This document shows, piece by piece, positions 62,898-64,000 of a DNA stretch of 64,000 nucleotides. A program made the translations under genes and the position numbers. The first letter of the stretch is position 1. Every line of letters starts with the position of its first letter. Source of the DNA: Mycolicibacterium sp. Its GTDB lineage: Bacteria; Actinomycetota; Actinomycetes; Mycobacteriales; Mycobacteriaceae. The DNA lies in assembly GCF_016462545.1 (NCBI RefSeq), contig NZ_JAEMTA010000006.1, positions 104,477-168,476 of the forward strand. Reading direction: 5' to 3'. Under the pieces are notes generated by a model. The model was not told the origin of the DNA. It made no database searches and saw only the letters and a list, made by a program, of their open reading frames with translations.

Positions 62898-62951
62898 TAG
62901 ACGTATCTGTCTATGTATGACAAACGCTGCGGATATAGACAATGCTGTCGC
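62898..62951. promoter_or_regulatory. two TAGAC-N6-GTC operator sites between the MDR and TetR genes
   Basis: Site 1 is TAGAC-GTATCT-GTCTA (62898-62913), a perfect 5-bp inverted repeat with a 6-base spacer. Site 2 is TAGAC-AATGCT-GTCGC (62936-62951), the same spacing with a partial right arm. Their centres are 38 bp apart. They fit a TetR repressor controlling both divergent transcripts. Site 2 covers the ATG at 62942, which argues for the later ATG 62966 as the true start. Confidence 0.65.
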
Positions 62952-63574
62952 GTTATCATTCGCGGATGGAAGCGCAGTCGTGCCCCACGTCGGGGCTTCG
63001 CGATTTGACCCGTCGTACCGTTGCGGCGCAGATCGCCGAACGAGCCAAGCAATTGTTCATCGAGCAGGGTTTCGAGGAGACCACGCTCGAACACATCGCC
63101 GCAGCCGTCGGCATCTCGAGCCGCAGCGTGTCGCGGTACTTCAAGACGAAAGAGGACATCGTCGTCGGCAGCATGATCGCCCTAGGCGACGAAGTGGCCG
63201 CGGCGCTCCGGGAACGCCCACTCGATGAGGCGCCGTGGACTGCACTGCGCCGCGCCCTCGACGTCTCGGTGAATTCGATCACCAACGACTCCGCCGGGCT
63301 ACGTGCCGCGCGCATGCGAACCGATACCCCCGCACTACGCGCCGCGGTCCAGGAGAAACACCGCGCCTGGACGGTACTGCTGGTTCCTGACCTCGTCGAA
63401 CGGCTCGGCCAGGATATCCACGATGGTGAGGACGCCGTGCGGATTGGAGCCGAAGCCATGGTCGTCAGCGCCTTGGCATGCCTGGATGTCGCGGTCGAAG
63501 CCTGGGCCCGGACGGGCAACGACCTGCCACTGGGCTTCTACCTCGACACCACCTTCAACGCACTGCGCTCATAG
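62942..63574 (+). CDS. TetR family transcriptional regulator, 210 aa (or 202 aa from ATG 62966)
   Basis: N-terminal TetR HTH: RRTVAAQIAERAKQLFIEQG, HIAAAVGISSRSVSRYFKTK; helical ligand domain after residue 75. ATG 62942 lies inside the second operator repeat; ATG 62966 (MEAQSC) is the likely biological start. It presumably represses the divergent reductase/LLM pair and itself. Confidence 0.88.
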   Translation: MLSRYHSRMEAQSCPTSGLRDLTRRTVAAQIAERAKQLFIEQGFEETTLEHIAAAVGISSRSVSRYFKTKEDIVVGSMIALGDEVAAALRERPLDEAPWTALRRALDVSVNSITNDSAGLRAARMRTDTPALRAAVQEKHRAWTVLLVPDLVERLGQDIHDGEDAVRIGAEAMVVSALACLDVAVEAWARTGNDLPLGFYLDTTFNALRS

Positions 63575-63639
63575 CCGTCGACGGACGGCCTACGTGCGGG
63601 ACTAGGGTCGCGATCTGACCCGTTGCGTCGTCGCGCCCG

Positions 63640-63847
63640 CAGTTTGGATCGGTCTTCCCGGTGAGCGCTGAGAACACCGTCTCGAAGCTGGCCCGCCGGG
63701 CCGGGGCCGATCTTCGTTTGTCGCAGAAGACGATGGGCCACGCGTCCATCACCGTGGCGGCGCAAATTTACGCAGACCTCATATGACGACGAATTCGACC
63801 TAATGGCATCTGCCTTGGACGCGCTCGACGACGGCCCGTCAAAGTAG
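63640..63847 (+). pseudogene. tyrosine-recombinase (integrase) C-terminal relic
   Basis: KTMGHASITVAAQIYADL is the catalytic His...Tyr box of a phage-type tyrosine integrase. The frame then stops (TGA, 63784), and one base over it resumes as YDDEFDLMASALDALDDG, the usual integrase tail, to a stop at 63847. Upstream only fragments remain (FGSVFP, then KLARRAGADLRLSQ), with the Arg-containing region missing. It is a frameshifted, deleted remnant next to a tRNA gene. The rest of the 372-bp gap 63575-63946 shows nothing I recognise. Confidence 0.7.
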
Positions 63848-63946
63848 TCCGAACGTTTGGCCCAATTTTGGCCGTATGGCCGTTAGGTGGAGTTACGCTT
63901 CGCACCCCAAGGAGCCTGCAAAACAGCCTCTGACCTGGATCTTTCC

Positions 63947-64000
63947 TGGTGGTCCCGGCTGGTATCGAACCAGCGACCTTCCGCGTGTGAGGCGGACGCT
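63947..64000 (-). tRNA. tRNA-Val (anticodon CAC), 3' part; 5' end outside window
   Basis: On the - strand: anticodon stem TCCGC/GCGGA enclosing loop CTCACAC (anticodon CAC), T arm GCTGG-TTCGATA-CCAGC, acceptor strand CGGGACC, discriminator A and an encoded CCA ending at 63947. The D arm and 5' acceptor strand lie beyond base 64000. Confidence 0.92.

Noticed and set aside
1..64000. CRISPR array, rRNA operon, intact transposase or prophage
   Set aside because: No regularly spaced repeats, rRNA-like sequence or transposase motifs were seen; only an integrase remnant near the right end.

Overview
The window looks like a chromosomal catabolic region of a Mycolicibacterium/Mycobacterium-type actinobacterium. 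It is GC-rich, with many FadE, FadD and EchA paralogues, several F420/FMN luciferase-like (LLM) oxidoreductases, an NDMA-type (mycofactocin-linked) alcohol dehydrogenase, four cytochrome P450s with a P450-type 3Fe-4S ferredoxin, and a menB that reads like the mycobacterial enzyme. Gene calls were made by reading frames, motifs and spacing; no database search was possible.

Layout. 1-12 kb: a + strand beta-oxidation run (acyl-CoA dehydrogenases, SDRs, thiolase, CoA-transferase, HMG-CoA lyase, three crotonases, LLM protein), then an orphan NorE/NorF-like membrane pair and a 6-TM protein. 12-15 kb: aldehyde dehydrogenase and GAF-LuxR regulator. 14.8-22.7 kb: a - strand operon (alcohol dehydrogenase, CYP108-like P450 with a frameshifted C-terminus, acyl-CoA ligase, two unusual SDRs, crotonase, acyl-CoA dehydrogenase). 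22.8-26 kb: tandem LuxR genes and menB. 26-30 kb: AttH-like protein, APH-type kinase, second CYP108-like P450, terpredoxin-like 2Fe-2S ferredoxin, 3Fe-4S ferredoxin. 30-36 kb: two LuxR genes, two more P450s, an SCP2-like protein and two gene relics. 36-43 kb: LuxR, acyl-CoA dehydrogenases, TetR, a limonene-epoxide-hydrolase-like protein with a membrane partner, LLM protein. 43-48 kb: SnoaL-like pair, ligase, aldehyde dehydrogenase, LLM fragment, flavin reductase. 48-50.5 kb: tandem LuxR. 50.8-61 kb: an overlapping operon with an MCC/geranyl-CoA-type carboxylase, crotonase, AtuA-like protein, acyl-CoA dehydrogenase and LLM protein. 61-64 kb: LLM protein, quinone-reductase-like protein, TetR, integrase relic and tRNA-Val.

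Working model (inference). P450s with ferredoxins hydroxylate a terpenoid or branched alicyclic substrate. Alcohol and aldehyde dehydrogenases oxidise it to an acid, ligases make the CoA thioester, and acyl-CoA dehydrogenases, crotonases and a biotin carboxylase process the methyl-branched chain. HMG-CoA lyase, thiolase and CoA-transferase deliver acetyl units. The CYP108 (P450terp-like) and Atu-like parts point to monoterpenes; branched sterol side chains are an alternative.

Regulation is the most distinctive layer. There are eight paralogous GAF-LuxR regulators, a recurring CCCC-N3-GGGG palindrome in at least seven intergenic sites, three copies of a FadR/GntR-like TGGTCTG(A/T)CCA operator just upstream of likely -10 boxes, and an 18-bp element shared by a TetR gene and the carboxylase operon. 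The right edge (integrase relic beside tRNA-Val) may be an old island boundary.
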